DNA of 64,000 nt from Flavobacterium sp. J372 (GCF_024699965.1 NZ_JAJOMZ010000004.1:248001-312000); one strand, 5' to 3'. Positions 54,781 to 63,988 are shown, counted from the first letter of the stretch. Notes: a model not told the origin generated them from the letters alone. Made by a program: numbers and translations.

Positions 54781-56469
54781 AATACTACTACTCGGTATCG
54801 CTGCAATCAGCTTCTTCGTGTAGTCTTTCTGCGGACGCTCATATAAGGCATCAGCCTCATTCATTTCTTCAATTTTACCTTTGTTCATTACCAGCACCTG
54901 GTCGCTCATATATTTTACTACAGCGAGGTCATGCGAAATGAAAATATAAGTAAAACCGAAATTTTCCTTTAGTTCATTAAGTAAGTTCAACACCTGCGCC
55001 TGTACAGAAATATCCAAGGCAGAAACCGACTCGTCACACACTATGAGCTTTGGCTGAAGGGCAATAGTGCGCGCAATGCCGATACGCTGACGCTGCCCAC
55101 CGGAAAACTCATGCGGGTAGCGGTTAAAGTGCTCCTCTCCCAGCCCAACACGGTTGAGTATCTCAATGACTTTCTCGCGGCGTTCTTTATCGTTTTTGTA
55201 AAGCCCATGTACCTGCATAGGTTCCATAATGGCTTTGCCTACAGTAATGCGTGGGTTTAGCGATGAATATGGATCCTGAAAGATTATTTGAATTTCTTTT
55301 CGGAGTTCACGTATTTCTCCTGATGAAAGTTTAGTAAGGTCTGTTCCCCTGTAGAGGATTTTTCCGGCAGTCGGCTTATCGAGTTGAAGGATGGTATTCC
55401 CAAGTGTCGACTTACCGCAGCCCGACTCACCCACCAGCCCAAGCGTTTCACCCTCATATATCTTGAAACTAACATCGTCAACCGCCTTAAAATTTACGTT
55501 TTTGCCAAATAACCCGGCTGATGAAACGTATTCTTTCTCTACATTAATTACTTCCAGCAATGGGGGTTTTGAATAGATATCATTGTGCTCCTGCCGGCGC
55601 TGTGATGATGTAATTTCTTCAGGATTGACCGTGTTGTTGAGATAATCACCAATAGTAGGCAAACGCTTTAACCGAACATCGAGAGAAGGCCTTGAGCTAA
55701 TCAGGGCTTTAGTATAAAGATGCTTAGGATTATTGAAAATCTCATTAGCATCGCCTTGCTCCACAATCTCGCCACGATACATCACCAGTACCCTGTTAGC
55801 AATGTCACTTACTAATGACAAGTCATGAGAAATGAAGATAATGCTCATGCCGGTTTCCTGCTGGAGTTCTTTCAGTAACAAGATTATTTCTTTCTGTACC
55901 GTAACGTCAAGAGCAGTAGTAGGCTCATCGGCAATCAATATTTTGGGCTTGCAGGCAATCGCCATAGCGATCATTACACGCTGTTTCTGTCCGCCCGAAA
56001 TCTCGTGGGGGTAGCGGTTGTAAATTTTGTCGGGGTTGGGCAGCTTCACTTTTTCAAACAGTAAAATCACCTTTGCTTTTATTTCTCTATCAGAAAGTGA
56101 AGTATGTTCTTTCAGTATCTCGGCAACCTGGTAGCCGCATTTTAGTGATGGGTTGAGCGAGCTCATAGGTTCCTGGAAAATCATGCTGATGTCATTGCCC
56201 CGCATTTTACGCAGCTCTTTTTCAGTCATGGCTGACACGTCCTTACCCTCAAAACTGATGTTGCCTTCGGTAATCTGCAAAATGCCTTTCGGCAGAAGCC
56301 CCATCACGGCAAGCGAGGTAACCGACTTACCCGAACCCGATTCTCCTACAATACCCAGTATCTCATTTTGATTGAGCACAAAAGCACTGTTTTTTACAAT
56401 GGGTGTCCATTGCTTGTCTTTTCTTGCTGAAATTGTAACGTTGTTGATATGGAGAAGCGGGGTGTTCAT
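54778..56469 (-). CDS. Fused peptide-type ABC transporter ATPase
   Basis: 563 residues holding two ATPase domains in one chain, like a DppD-DppF fusion. First: Walker A GESGSGKS (42-49), signature SGGQKQR, Walker B ILIADEPTTALD. Second: GESGCGKS, signature SGGQRQR, Walker B LIVCDESVSALD. Drives import of oligopeptides or similar solutes; permease and binding-protein genes are not adjacent, so it acts with partners encoded elsewhere. Flanked on both sides by REP-like repeats, the 3' one reaching into its stop codon. Confidence 0.92.
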   Translation of the reverse strand: MNTPLLHINNVTISARKDKQWTPIVKNSAFVLNQNEILGIVGESGSGKSVTSLAVMGLLPKGILQITEGNISFEGKDVSAMTEKELRKMRGNDISMIFQEPMSSLNPSLKCGYQVAEILKEHTSLSDREIKAKVILLFEKVKLPNPDKIYNRYPHEISGGQKQRVMIAMAIACKPKILIADEPTTALDVTVQKEIILLLKELQQETGMSIIFISHDLSLVSDIANRVLVMYRGEIVEQGDANEIFNNPKHLYTKALISSRPSLDVRLKRLPTIGDYLNNTVNPEEITSSQRRQEHNDIYSKPPLLEVINVEKEYVSSAGLFGKNVNFKAVDDVSFKIYEGETLGLVGESGCGKSTLGNTILQLDKPTAGKILYRGTDLTKLSSGEIRELRKEIQIIFQDPYSSLNPRITVGKAIMEPMQVHGLYKNDKERREKVIEILNRVGLGEEHFNRYPHEFSGGQRQRIGIARTIALQPKLIVCDESVSALDISVQAQVLNLLNELKENFGFTYIFISHDLAVVKYMSDQVLVMNKGKIEEMNEADALYERPQKDYTKKLIAAIPSSSI

Positions 56470-56494
56470 AGCGCTAAGATATTAAAAGTTTGCT

Positions 56495-56577
56495 GTCAGC
56501 CTGAGCCTGTCAAAGGCACGTTATTGATAGCGCTTCGACAGGCTCAGCGTGACTGAGAACTGTGACTGCGACTAAAA
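56495..56577. repeat. REP-like inverted repeat upstream of ABC gene
   Basis: GTCAGCCTGAGCCTGTCAAA (56495-56514) faces GCTTCGACAGGCTCAGCGTG (56532-56551), then AACTGTGACTGCGACTAAA, the same tail as the element at 54764. Between the ABC gene start and the end of the exonuclease gene. Confidence 0.75.
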
Positions 56578-56584
56578 AAGTTAA

Positions 56585-57298
56585 TTACACATGCACCACC
56601 TCATCATCAACCAGTAAATCTTCACGGCGGAAGCGTAGGAATACCTGTGCTGTCGCTACCACATCTTTTTCACAGTATGTTACAATACGGTCAATGTCTT
56701 TCTCCACATGGTACACATACCCTACCTGGCTGCCATCTATATCGCCTTTGGGTGAGGGTATACCCAATATTTTGGTGAGTAGTTTTAGCGAAGTAAAGCT
56801 TTTATAGTCGCCGAATTTCCACATTTCCATGGTGTCGAGATGAGGGACTTCCCAAGGCTTTTTGCCGAAGAGGTTGAGTTTGTTGGGTATTGGAAGATTG
56901 TTGATGATCATCCGTCGTGCAATGAACGGGAAATCAAATTCTTTAGCATTATGCCCGCACATTATATGCTGCGGCTGGCTGAAATGATTATTCAGGAGGT
57001 TGGAAAAATCTTTTAGAATCTGCTTTTCCTCTCCACAAAAAGAGGTCACACGGAAATGGCGTATGTCTCCTCGAAACGTAAAATATCCCGCAGAGAGGCA
57101 CACTATCTTACCAAACTCAGCCCAGATGCCGGCACGCTCATAAAACTCTTCAGGCGACTGGCCGTCTTTGCGCTGGTACTGTGTTTTTGTGTCATACAGC
57201 TGCTGCATTTCCTCATCACAGAGGTCAAAGCTGGCGTGTTCTGGTGCTGTTTCTATATCAAGGAAAAGTATGTTTTCGAGCTTTATCTTTTCAATCAT
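56585..57298 (-). CDS. DEDD-type 3'-5' exonuclease
   Basis: 237 residues. Exo I ILFLDIET (Asp14, Glu16), Exo II CGHNAKEFDFPF, Exo III YCEKDVVATAQVF (DEDDy order). Matches the predicted PolB-like 3'-5' exonuclease family of Bacteroidota. Degrades DNA or RNA from the 3' end; partner unknown. Its start overlaps the upstream serine hydrolase stop by 4 nt. Confidence 0.85.
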   Translation of the reverse strand: MIEKIKLENILFLDIETAPEHASFDLCDEEMQQLYDTKTQYQRKDGQSPEEFYERAGIWAEFGKIVCLSAGYFTFRGDIRHFRVTSFCGEEKQILKDFSNLLNNHFSQPQHIMCGHNAKEFDFPFIARRMIINNLPIPNKLNLFGKKPWEVPHLDTMEMWKFGDYKSFTSLKLLTKILGIPSPKGDIDGSQVGYVYHVEKDIDRIVTYCEKDVVATAQVFLRFRREDLLVDDEVVHV

Positions 57299-58521
57299 TT
57301 CTTTGCCATCTCATTTACTTTAGCTTCCTCTTTTGTCAAAGGCAGCTTATCACCCTTACCTTCACCCGGTTTCATCATCCCCATCATCTTATAGGCTTCA
57401 TCAACATATACATAAAAGTCGTTACTGTGGGGGTCGGTTGTCGTTTGTAACCCTTTAGTATGTCCCAGCCTCACAATTATAATCTTATCTTCAGGGATAA
57501 CTATTGTGAACTGCCCTAGATGCCCACGCATGTAGTATATCTTTTTACCCAAATAGTCATTAAGCCACCAGCCATAACCATATTGCGGAGCATCAGGGAA
57601 ACGTGGCGTTATCATTCGTCGAACAGCCGCACTATCAAGCAGGCGCTTGCCGTTCCACTCACCATTGTGCAGAAAGAGTTTCCCGAAACGTGCAAAATCA
57701 CGCGCATTGCTTGCAAAACAGCAATACGCTTTTTCAATACCGCCTTCATGGTCAAGCTGCCACAGCGCATCATGTTCTGCTCCCATCGGTTTCCAGAATT
57801 TCTCTGACACATAATCCGACAATTTCATGCCGGTTGCTTTAGTTATTACCATCGCCAGCAATTGCGTAGCACCGCTTACGTATTCAAATCTGGTTCCCGG
57901 CTCATAAACCACAGGAACGTTTAGCATCGTTTCTTCCAGGTGGTCTCCAAAATAAGCGCGTGTAGTGATCGAGAAAGCACTGCTGTATTGCTCGCCCCAA
58001 TCCAGTCCTGTTGCCATTGATGATAAGTCACCCACGGTGAGTTTTGAAGCCATCCCTTTGCTGAATTCCGGGAAAAAGTCTCCCACTTTCTGGTCGAGGC
58101 TCTTTATACTTCCCTCCTCAATTGCTTTAAATAGTGCTGCTGATACAATACTCTTGGCCATTGAGAACGAGTTGGAATGCGAGTCAGAACCATAACCGTC
58201 ATAATAGCTTTCATGCCATATGCTGTCATTCTTTATGATGAGGTAAGCCACGGTACCCAGTTCTTTATGGGTTTGCTCAAGTCTTTCGGTTGCTTTTACT
58301 TTGTTGTATTCTGCATGGTTGGCCCACGGTTGCGCCGTACCTGCCTTTACAGTACGATTGTCAAAATGCGTATAATCGTCAAGGTAAGCTGTAGTTTTGC
58401 CGTGTAGGTACACCACACGTACTGCCTTCAGCAGGTAATCAACATCAAAAAGGTAAAGGAGGATGACAATGCCTGCAATGACAATTACAAGCCACACCAG
58501 TATTTTGCGGATGATTTTCAT
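57295..58521 (-). CDS. Serine hydrolase, beta-lactamase class C/EstB type
   Basis: 408 residues. One N-terminal membrane helix (ILVWLVIVIAGIVILLYLF). SxxK nucleophile motif SMAK in NSFSMAKSIV, Tyr motif EYVSGATQ, and the third box read as RGHLGQF where beta-lactamases have KTG. An anchored periplasmic esterase or peptidase is more likely than a resistance enzyme. Overlaps the exonuclease gene by 4 nt. Confidence 0.85.
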   Translation of the reverse strand: MKIIRKILVWLVIVIAGIVILLYLFDVDYLLKAVRVVYLHGKTTAYLDDYTHFDNRTVKAGTAQPWANHAEYNKVKATERLEQTHKELGTVAYLIIKNDSIWHESYYDGYGSDSHSNSFSMAKSIVSAALFKAIEEGSIKSLDQKVGDFFPEFSKGMASKLTVGDLSSMATGLDWGEQYSSAFSITTRAYFGDHLEETMLNVPVVYEPGTRFEYVSGATQLLAMVITKATGMKLSDYVSEKFWKPMGAEHDALWQLDHEGGIEKAYCCFASNARDFARFGKLFLHNGEWNGKRLLDSAAVRRMITPRFPDAPQYGYGWWLNDYLGKKIYYMRGHLGQFTIVIPEDKIIIVRLGHTKGLQTTTDPHSNDFYVYVDEAYKMMGMMKPGEGKGDKLPLTKEEAKVNEMAKK

Positions 58522-58577
58522 AAAGTGCTCTCTTTAGCACGAATGTAAGTAAAAAATGAGTTTCGGCAATAACTGGC

Positions 58578-59051
58578 TCAGAAAAGGCTTTGCTGAATAG
58601 GCGGTGTCTCGTGCTCCAGCAGCCATTTTTTGCGCCACAATCCGCCCGCATAGCCTGTAAGAGACCCGTCACTGCCTATTACCCTGTGGCATGGTACGGC
58701 TACCCAAAGCGGGTTTTTGCCATTGGCCGATGCCACGGCACGTATGGCGTTAATATCGCCCAGCTTTATGGCAAGCTGGTTGTAGGACATGGTTTTGCCA
58801 AATGGGATTTCCAAAAGTGCATTCCAAACCTTCTTTTGAAAATCTGTTCCTGAAGGATTCATTTTGAACGTGAATTCTGTCCTCTTTCCTGAAAAGTATT
58901 CCTCAAGCTCTGCTACTGCTTGTGAAAGTTCGTGAGGAATGGTTTCCGATTGCTGCACCTCATCATCAAGCACCCATATTTTGGTTACGCCGTGTTCATC
59001 GCCTTCAATAAGGCAGGTGCCGACAGGGGTTTTGATGTAAGCCTTTTCCAT
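58578..59051 (-). CDS. ogt: Methylated-DNA--protein-cysteine methyltransferase
   Basis: 157 residues. Helix-turn-helix region IPFGKTMSYNQLA; active site VPCHRVIG with acceptor Cys121; GYAGGLWRKKWLLEHE closes the fold. Repairs O6-methylguanine by irreversible transfer to Cys121. No Ada domain, so the Ogt type. Sixteen nt downstream of the HTH gene. Confidence 0.94.
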   Translation of the reverse strand: MEKAYIKTPVGTCLIEGDEHGVTKIWVLDDEVQQSETIPHELSQAVAELEEYFSGKRTEFTFKMNPSGTDFQKKVWNALLEIPFGKTMSYNQLAIKLGDINAIRAVASANGKNPLWVAVPCHRVIGSDGSLTGYAGGLWRKKWLLEHETPPIQQSLF

Positions 59052-59067
59052 GTCGCAAATTTACAGA

Positions 59068-59268
59068 TTAATCTTCTGCTTCGAGCTCAAATATTTCATT
59101 TACGGGTTTATTGAAGAGGCGTGAAAGTTTAAGAGCCAGTACCGTTGATGGCACATACTTGCCTGCTTCAAGTGCATTGATTGTCTGCCGGCTTACACCT
59201 ATTTTCCAGGCAAGGTCCTGCTGTGTGAAATTGTGTATGGCACGCTGTACTTTGATGTTATTCTTCAT
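59068..59268 (-). CDS. Small XRE-family HTH regulator
   Basis: 66 residues, nearly all helix-turn-helix: FTQQDLAWKIGVSRQTINAL then LKLSRLFNKPVNEIFELE, the YozG/Cro type. Start overlaps the membrane protein gene by 11 nt; such HTH-plus-membrane-protein pairs are common and often autoregulated. Confidence 0.88.
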   Translation of the reverse strand: MKNNIKVQRAIHNFTQQDLAWKIGVSRQTINALEAGKYVPSTVLALKLSRLFNKPVNEIFELEAED

Positions 59269-59740
59269 ACCCGGCAGATTTTCTGAAACGGAACATTTTG
59301 TAGCGAAGCAAAGTAATGAAAATAATCAGCTGTGAGAATAATGTTGCCATCATAACATTAAGGAACGGAAATCCGTAAATGAACATATATAAAAAGAGGA
59401 TGATACCGTAATTGGCAATTGTGGCCCATGCAAGAGCGTTGAGCCTTATTGCTGCCACCATTTCGTCTTCATGTTTTTCTTTTGAAAATGCATAAACAAT
59501 ACCTGACGGAATAATTATAAGCATTAAAATTTCGTCTAATATATAGTTTTTAATTAGGCCAAAGCTAACTGTTGGGGTCATTAAGCCATTATCTCCCATA
59601 ATTGCAATTACTTTCACCTTCAAGTCTAAATTTAATGTTGTATCAAATAAGTAATAACCCAAATAACAAAAAAATGACACAACAAAAAGAATTCCGCTAA
59701 TCATCCTTAGCCTGTTTGGAAATAGGTAGGTTGTTTTCAT
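59258..59740 (-). CDS. Four-helix membrane protein paired with HTH regulator
   Basis: 160 residues from MKTTYLFPNRLRM at 59740; an in-frame ATG at 59764 overlaps the promoter box. Four hydrophobic helices (ISGILFVVSFFCYLGYYLF; YILDEILMLIIIPSGIVYAF; TIANYGIILFLYMFIYGF; ATLFSQLIIFITLL). No family function known. Probably acts with the HTH protein, which it overlaps. Confidence 0.75.
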   Translation of the reverse strand: MKTTYLFPNRLRMISGILFVVSFFCYLGYYLFDTTLNLDLKVKVIAIMGDNGLMTPTVSFGLIKNYILDEILMLIIIPSGIVYAFSKEKHEDEMVAAIRLNALAWATIANYGIILFLYMFIYGFPFLNVMMATLFSQLIIFITLLRYKMFRFRKSAGYEE

Positions 59741-59761
59741 AATAATAGTTTTAAGTTCAGT

Positions 59762-59769
59762 CAAATGTA
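59762..59769 (-). promoter_or_regulatory. -7 element of membrane protein/HTH operon
   Basis: Plus-strand CAAATGTA reads TACATTTG on the minus strand, an exact TAnnTTTG, 21 nt before the ATG at 59740. Confidence 0.6.
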
Positions 59770-59815
59770 AAATAAAATTTCCAATAAGTAAAACAAACTT
59801 TACATTTATAAAAAT

Positions 59816-59843
59816 AAAAAAGCCACTGAAAATTCAGTGGCTT
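59816..59843 (-). terminator. Terminator of DUF1573 gene
   Basis: AAGCCACTGAA and TTCAGTGGCTT pair around AA, with a T-run on the minus strand. Confidence 0.85.
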
Positions 59844-59864
59844 CTAATAACTCAAATTATTTAC

Positions 59865-60335
59865 TTATGATTTTGTTGCAGGAGCAGCAGCATCATCTTT
59901 AACCACGCCTTTGATGGTAAGTATTTTGTTTACTTCGCTGTCATTTGTTGTCACAGTAACAGTTTTTGTAAAGCTGCCAGGGCTTGCTGCATTATAAGTA
60001 GCAGTTACGCTTCCTGTTTCTCCCGGTTTGATAGGAGTTTTAGTATAGTTGGTAGCAGTACATCCGCAAGATGCTTTTACATTTGTAATAAGAATTGTCT
60101 GCTTAGTAGTGTTTTTGAAAGTAAAGTCATAAGATACAGGCTTGCCTTTTTCAATCGTGCCAAAATCGTGTACGTCTTTAGCCCAGCTAATCTCTGATGC
60201 TTTTGTGGCAACCGGTTTAACCTCGCTAGGTGCAGGAGCCGGAGTAGCTTTTTTAGCAGCTGTCTGTGCAGAAGCGCCGAAAGAAAGCATAAGAGCACCC
60301 GCTACGGCAAGAAGAGAAAATTTCAATGATTTCAT
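59865..60335 (-). CDS. Secreted DUF1573 protein
   Basis: 156 residues. Signal peptide ending at GASAQ, an Ala/Pro/Lys linker (about 24-45), then an Ig-like DUF1573 domain with HDFGTIEKGKPVSYDFTF and the family motif NVKASCGCTATNY, and TYNAASPGSFTKTVTVTTN. Common in Bacteroidota envelopes; function unknown. Single gene. Confidence 0.88.
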   Translation of the reverse strand: MKSLKFSLLAVAGALMLSFGASAQTAAKKATPAPAPSEVKPVATKASEISWAKDVHDFGTIEKGKPVSYDFTFKNTTKQTILITNVKASCGCTATNYTKTPIKPGETGSVTATYNAASPGSFTKTVTVTTNDSEVNKILTIKGVVKDDAAAPATKS

Positions 60336-60382
60336 AATTAGTTAATTTATTAATTGTTATTATTTAATTCTTTTGAACATCA

Positions 60383-60390
60383 CAAATATA
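60383..60390 (-). promoter_or_regulatory. -7 element of DUF1573 gene
   Basis: CAAATATA on the plus strand reads TATATTTG on the minus strand, an exact TAnnTTTG, 47 nt before the ATG. Confidence 0.5.
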
Positions 60391-60477
60391 TTTACTTCTG
60401 ACGAAATTTGTGTTAACAGAAATAATTAGCTTGTTAATGAGTTGTTAATGCATTGTATTGCGCTATTTTTTATAGTA

Positions 60478-61791
60478 ATGTTGTTGCTTAAGCAAAACGT
60501 GTTCCAAAATTTGAAATTCAGTAAATTAAATATTGTTGTATCTGTAGGGCTGGTAGCTATTATCGGCGTACTCACTATGCAGTTGCTCATGCTGAACCAG
60601 GCCTATACATTTGAAAAAAAAGAAATAGGTGAGAAAATCCATTTTGCCCTGCAGGATGTTGTGGCTAAAATATATCGTGATAACAGCAATGAACCGCCCC
60701 AGACTTCCCCTATCCGCAAAGTTGCTGAAGATTACTATGTTGTAAATGTAAATGATGCTTTTGAGGCAGAAATACTTGACTACTACCTGAAAGCCGAATT
60801 CCAGAAAGTTAAACTTGATATGGACTATGAATATGCCATTTATGACTGCGGAAGCGATGAAATGGTGTATGGAGAATATGTAGTGGCACACGGGCCAAAA
60901 TCTCCTGAAGACAAAGCAAAGTGTGAAAACTGCTTTACTAAGCGTGCCGGGCTGGTGTACTATTTTGCGGTACGTTTCCCCAACCTTAAGTACAATTATA
61001 TCACCTCATTACAGCAGTACTGGATTTATACCGGCGTGCTCTTCCTTGTATTGGTCATATATGTATATAGCGTAATACTTATGCTGAAGCAAAAGCGGTA
61101 CAGCGAACTGCAGAAAGATTTTATTAATAATATGACACATGAGTTCAAGACTCCGCTTTCATCAATTCTTATAGCTTCAAACTTTGCTGCAGGCCAGGGT
61201 GAAATTGAAAGCCACCCGAAACTCAAAAAATATCTTGCCATTATCATAGAGCAGAGCAACAAGCTGAACCAGCATATTGAACGCATCCTGAATGTTGCCA
61301 AAGCAGATGCAAACCTTACAGGCCTGGAGAAAAAAGAAATTAATGCTGTGGAGACGCTGTCTCTCGTTCAGGAAAATGCATCTCTAAAGTATCCATTAGC
61401 TGAAATTAGCCTGGAGACAGATAGTAAGGCTTATTTTATTAAGGCAGATGAATTTCACTTTTATAATATTGCCTACAACATTGTAGAAAATGCCATAAAG
61501 TATGGAGGTACATCGCCTCGTATCATCATAAAAATGGCACAGGATGCCAGTGGGCTTATAATATCATTTGCTGACAATGGCCGGGGTATACCATCACAGC
61601 ATATTGATTATGTGTTTGATAAATTTTACCGTGTGCCGCGTGAGAACAAGAAAGAAGTGGGCGGATTTGGTATTGGGCTTTTTTATGTAAAAAAGATTTG
61701 CGAACTTCATAAATGGAAGATTAGCCTGAAAAATAATCCCGGTGGCGGACTTACAGTCATTATCTCTATTCCAAAAAGCAGCATTGTATGA
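60478..61791 (+). CDS. Sensor histidine kinase with periplasmic domain
   Basis: 437 residues if starting at ATG 60478; ATG 60448 is possible. Two helices (about 17-40 and 181-202) enclose a periplasmic domain of some 140 residues with a CxxC (KCENCFTK) and another Cys (YDCGSDE). HisKA MTHEFKTPL with His221; NIVENAIKYGG (N), DNGRGI (G1), FGIGLFYVKK (G2). Layout resembles RprX of Bacteroides. Overlaps its regulator by 4 nt. Confidence 0.88.
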   Translation: MLLLKQNVFQNLKFSKLNIVVSVGLVAIIGVLTMQLLMLNQAYTFEKKEIGEKIHFALQDVVAKIYRDNSNEPPQTSPIRKVAEDYYVVNVNDAFEAEILDYYLKAEFQKVKLDMDYEYAIYDCGSDEMVYGEYVVAHGPKSPEDKAKCENCFTKRAGLVYYFAVRFPNLKYNYITSLQQYWIYTGVLFLVLVIYVYSVILMLKQKRYSELQKDFINNMTHEFKTPLSSILIASNFAAGQGEIESHPKLKKYLAIIIEQSNKLNQHIERILNVAKADANLTGLEKKEINAVETLSLVQENASLKYPLAEISLETDSKAYFIKADEFHFYNIAYNIVENAIKYGGTSPRIIIKMAQDASGLIISFADNGRGIPSQHIDYVFDKFYRVPRENKKEVGGFGIGLFYVKKICELHKWKISLKNNPGGGLTVIISIPKSSIV

Positions 61792-62468
61792 AAAAGAAAA
61801 TACTGTATGCAGAAGATGATGCTACACTTGCTTTTCTCACCGCAGATAGCCTTGAGCAGTATTATGATGTTACGCATGTAACTAATGGCAAAGAAGCATT
61901 TGAAGCATTTAAAACGGGTGATTATGACCTGTGTGTGCTTGATATCATGATGCCTGAAATGGATGGTTTTGACCTTGCCGAAGCCATACGCCGGCGTGAT
62001 GTTGAGGTGCCTATTATTTTCCTTTCGGCAAAAACACTGAAAGAAGATCGTATAAAAGGCCTGCGCCTGGGGGCTGATGATTACCTGGTGAAGCCTTACA
62101 GTATGGAAGAGCTGATCCTTAAGATTGAAGTGTTCCTGCAGCGCAGCCAAAAACAACCGGCTGTAAAAAATACACTATGCAATATAGGCGATTTTACATT
62201 TGATCCGGCCAATTATACCGTTGCCAAAGGCGCTGAAATCATACAGCTTACCGAACGTGAGTCGGCATTATTGAAGCTTTTCATAGATAATAAAAACACA
62301 ATACTTAAACGGGAGCGTATCCTTACAGAGCTTTGGGGTACCGATGATTATTTCCTTGGGCGTAGTATGGATGTTTTCATATCACGCCTACGCAAAATTT
62401 TTAAGGATGATGAGACTATAAGGATAGAAAACATCCCAAGAGTAGGATTTAAGCTGGTAGCGCCGTAG
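61788..62468 (+). CDS. OmpR-family response regulator
   Basis: 226 residues. Receiver with AEDDAT, Asp52 in LCVLDIMMPEMDG, Lys in YLVKPYS; winged helix (about 130-226) with GRSMDVFISRLRKIF and RVGFKLVAP. Partner of the kinase before it (ATGA overlap). Targets unknown. A palindromic repeat begins directly after the stop. Confidence 0.9.
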   Translation: MKKKILYAEDDATLAFLTADSLEQYYDVTHVTNGKEAFEAFKTGDYDLCVLDIMMPEMDGFDLAEAIRRRDVEVPIIFLSAKTLKEDRIKGLRLGADDYLVKPYSMEELILKIEVFLQRSQKQPAVKNTLCNIGDFTFDPANYTVAKGAEIIQLTERESALLKLFIDNKNTILKRERILTELWGTDDYFLGRSMDVFISRLRKIFKDDETIRIENIPRVGFKLVAP

Positions 62469-62469
62469 C

Positions 62470-62595
62470 GAGCCCCCCAGCCCCCGAAGGGGGAGCCTAG
62501 CTTTACTCTAATGATAAGAATCCAACGATATTATTGGGTTGTTTAATCGAAGCAAATACGTTCTGCAAAGTTCTCCCTTCGGGGGTTAGGGGGCT
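62470..62595. repeat. Inverted repeat with CCCCCGAAGGGGG core
   Basis: GAGCCCCCCAGCCCCCGAAG (62470-62489, continuing to 62497) faces CTCCCTTCGGGGGTTAGGGG (62573-62592). Each arm is itself a hairpin. The right arm overlaps the last codons and stop of the cytochrome gene. A related unit recurs in many Bacteroidota genomes. Confidence 0.8.
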
Positions 62596-62990
62596 TGAAA
62601 ATTATAAATATAATCCTCCAGCCCTTTCAGTTCTTCATCAGAAAGATTTTTGGTGATTGAGAAGTTGGTTTTCATCACTTCATATTGAGATGGGTCTACA
62701 ATAGGTTCACCCTTACCTTTCAGGAATTCTACAATATTGCCATTCTTCTCTTTGTAGATTTTGGCGATTTCAGCAATGCTCGGCCCGATTATCTTTTGGT
62801 CGGGTTTATGGCAGGCAAAGCAGTTTCCCTTACCATCAAAAATTTCTTTACCAAGATTTGCAGATGGCGACAACTCTGCTGCAGTGCCTTCAGCGGTATC
62901 AGCAGGAGCGGTGTAAAGGCTTTCTTTTTTTTCTTCTGATTTGCAACCAAGAAGAACGAGTACCACTAAAACAGTAATTAAACTTTTCAT
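62586..62990 (-). CDS. Cytochrome c lipoprotein
   Basis: 134 residues. Lipobox LVLLGC (Cys16), acidic linker, then a class I cytochrome c: haem motif CFACH (57-61), IIGPS after it, and probable axial Met in YEVMKTNF. Membrane-anchored electron carrier in the periplasm. Its last residues and stop codon are provided by the repeat at 62570. Two nt downstream of hemB, so haem synthesis and a haem protein share an operon. Confidence 0.88.
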   Translation of the reverse strand: MKSLITVLVVLVLLGCKSEEKKESLYTAPADTAEGTAAELSPSANLGKEIFDGKGNCFACHKPDQKIIGPSIAEIAKIYKEKNGNIVEFLKGKGEPIVDPSQYEVMKTNFSITKNLSDEELKGLEDYIYNFQAP

Positions 62991-62992
62991 TC

Positions 62993-63988
62993 TTACCTGT
63001 TCAAGATTATTGCCGCTTCCTTAGCAAAATAGGTTGATATAAGGTCGGCTCCTGCGCGTTTTATACAGTGCAACTGCTCAATCATCACCTTGTCATGATC
63101 AAGCCATCCGCGTTCGCTGGCTGCTTTAACCATAGCATATTCCCCTGAAACCTGGTAAACAGAAACAGGAACGTTTACGGCGTTCTTAACTTCACGTACA
63201 ATATCCAGGTAGGCAATGCCCGGCTTTACCATCACAATATCTGCGCCTTCTTCCACATCGTGCAGCGCCTCTTTAATGGCCTCAATCCGGTTGGCATAAT
63301 CCATCTGGTACGTCTTTTTGTCTTTAGGCACCTCAATGCCTGCCTCTTTTGGTGCACTGTCCAATGCATCACGGAATGGGCCGTAAAAAGACGATGCATA
63401 CTTGGCGCTGTAACTCATAATTCCTACATTTTGGAAACCAGCACTATCCAAACCTTCACGCAGGCGCAGCACACGGCCGTCCATCATATCGCTTGGTGCA
63501 ACAAAGTCGGCTCCAGCTTCAGCATGAGAAATTGCCATTTTCACCAGAGCTTCAACCGTTTCATCATTAGCGATGTCGCCGTTGTTAATGATGCCGTCAT
63601 GTCCGTAAATAGAATAAGGGTCGAGTGCTACATCGGGCATCACAATCATCCCGGGGACAGCATCTTTAATAGCTTTAATGGCCTGCTGCATAAGGCCAGT
63701 GGCATTCCAGGCTTCTTTACCGGTGTTATCTTTAAGGTTGTCGTTAACCTTCACGTAGATATTCACAGCCTTAATGCCCAAGCTCCACAGTTCTTTCACT
63801 TCTTTAACCGTAAGGTCTATCGAACGGCGGAAAATTCCCGGCATAGAGGGTATTGGCACTTCAACATTCGTGCCTTCAGTTATAAACATCGGGAACATAA
63901 AATTGTTGGGTGTAAGTATAGTTTCGCGAACAAGTGAACGGATTGATTCATTCACGCGCAGCCTTCTGTTTCTATGGATTGGATACAT
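62993..63988 (-). CDS. hemB: Delta-aminolevulinic acid dehydratase (porphobilinogen synthase)
   Basis: 331 residues, full length; the start is 12 nt inside the window edge. Schiff-base lysines in YSAKYASSFYGPFRDA and VKPGIAYLD. The zinc-binding cysteine motif is replaced by MPDVALDPYSIYGHDG, so this is the magnesium-type or zinc-independent class. Joins two aminolevulinate molecules in haem synthesis, in the cytoplasm. Cotranscribed with the cytochrome gene. Confidence 0.95.
   Translation of the reverse strand: MYPIHRNRRLRVNESIRSLVRETILTPNNFMFPMFITEGTNVEVPIPSMPGIFRRSIDLTVKEVKELWSLGIKAVNIYVKVNDNLKDNTGKEAWNATGLMQQAIKAIKDAVPGMIVMPDVALDPYSIYGHDGIINNGDIANDETVEALVKMAISHAEAGADFVAPSDMMDGRVLRLREGLDSAGFQNVGIMSYSAKYASSFYGPFRDALDSAPKEAGIEVPKDKKTYQMDYANRIEAIKEALHDVEEGADIVMVKPGIAYLDIVREVKNAVNVPVSVYQVSGEYAMVKAASERGWLDHDKVMIEQLHCIKRAGADLISTYFAKEAAIILNR

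Noticed and set aside
57295..58521. Beta-lactamase resistance gene
   Set aside because: Anchored, long, and without a KTG box; a general serine hydrolase is more likely.
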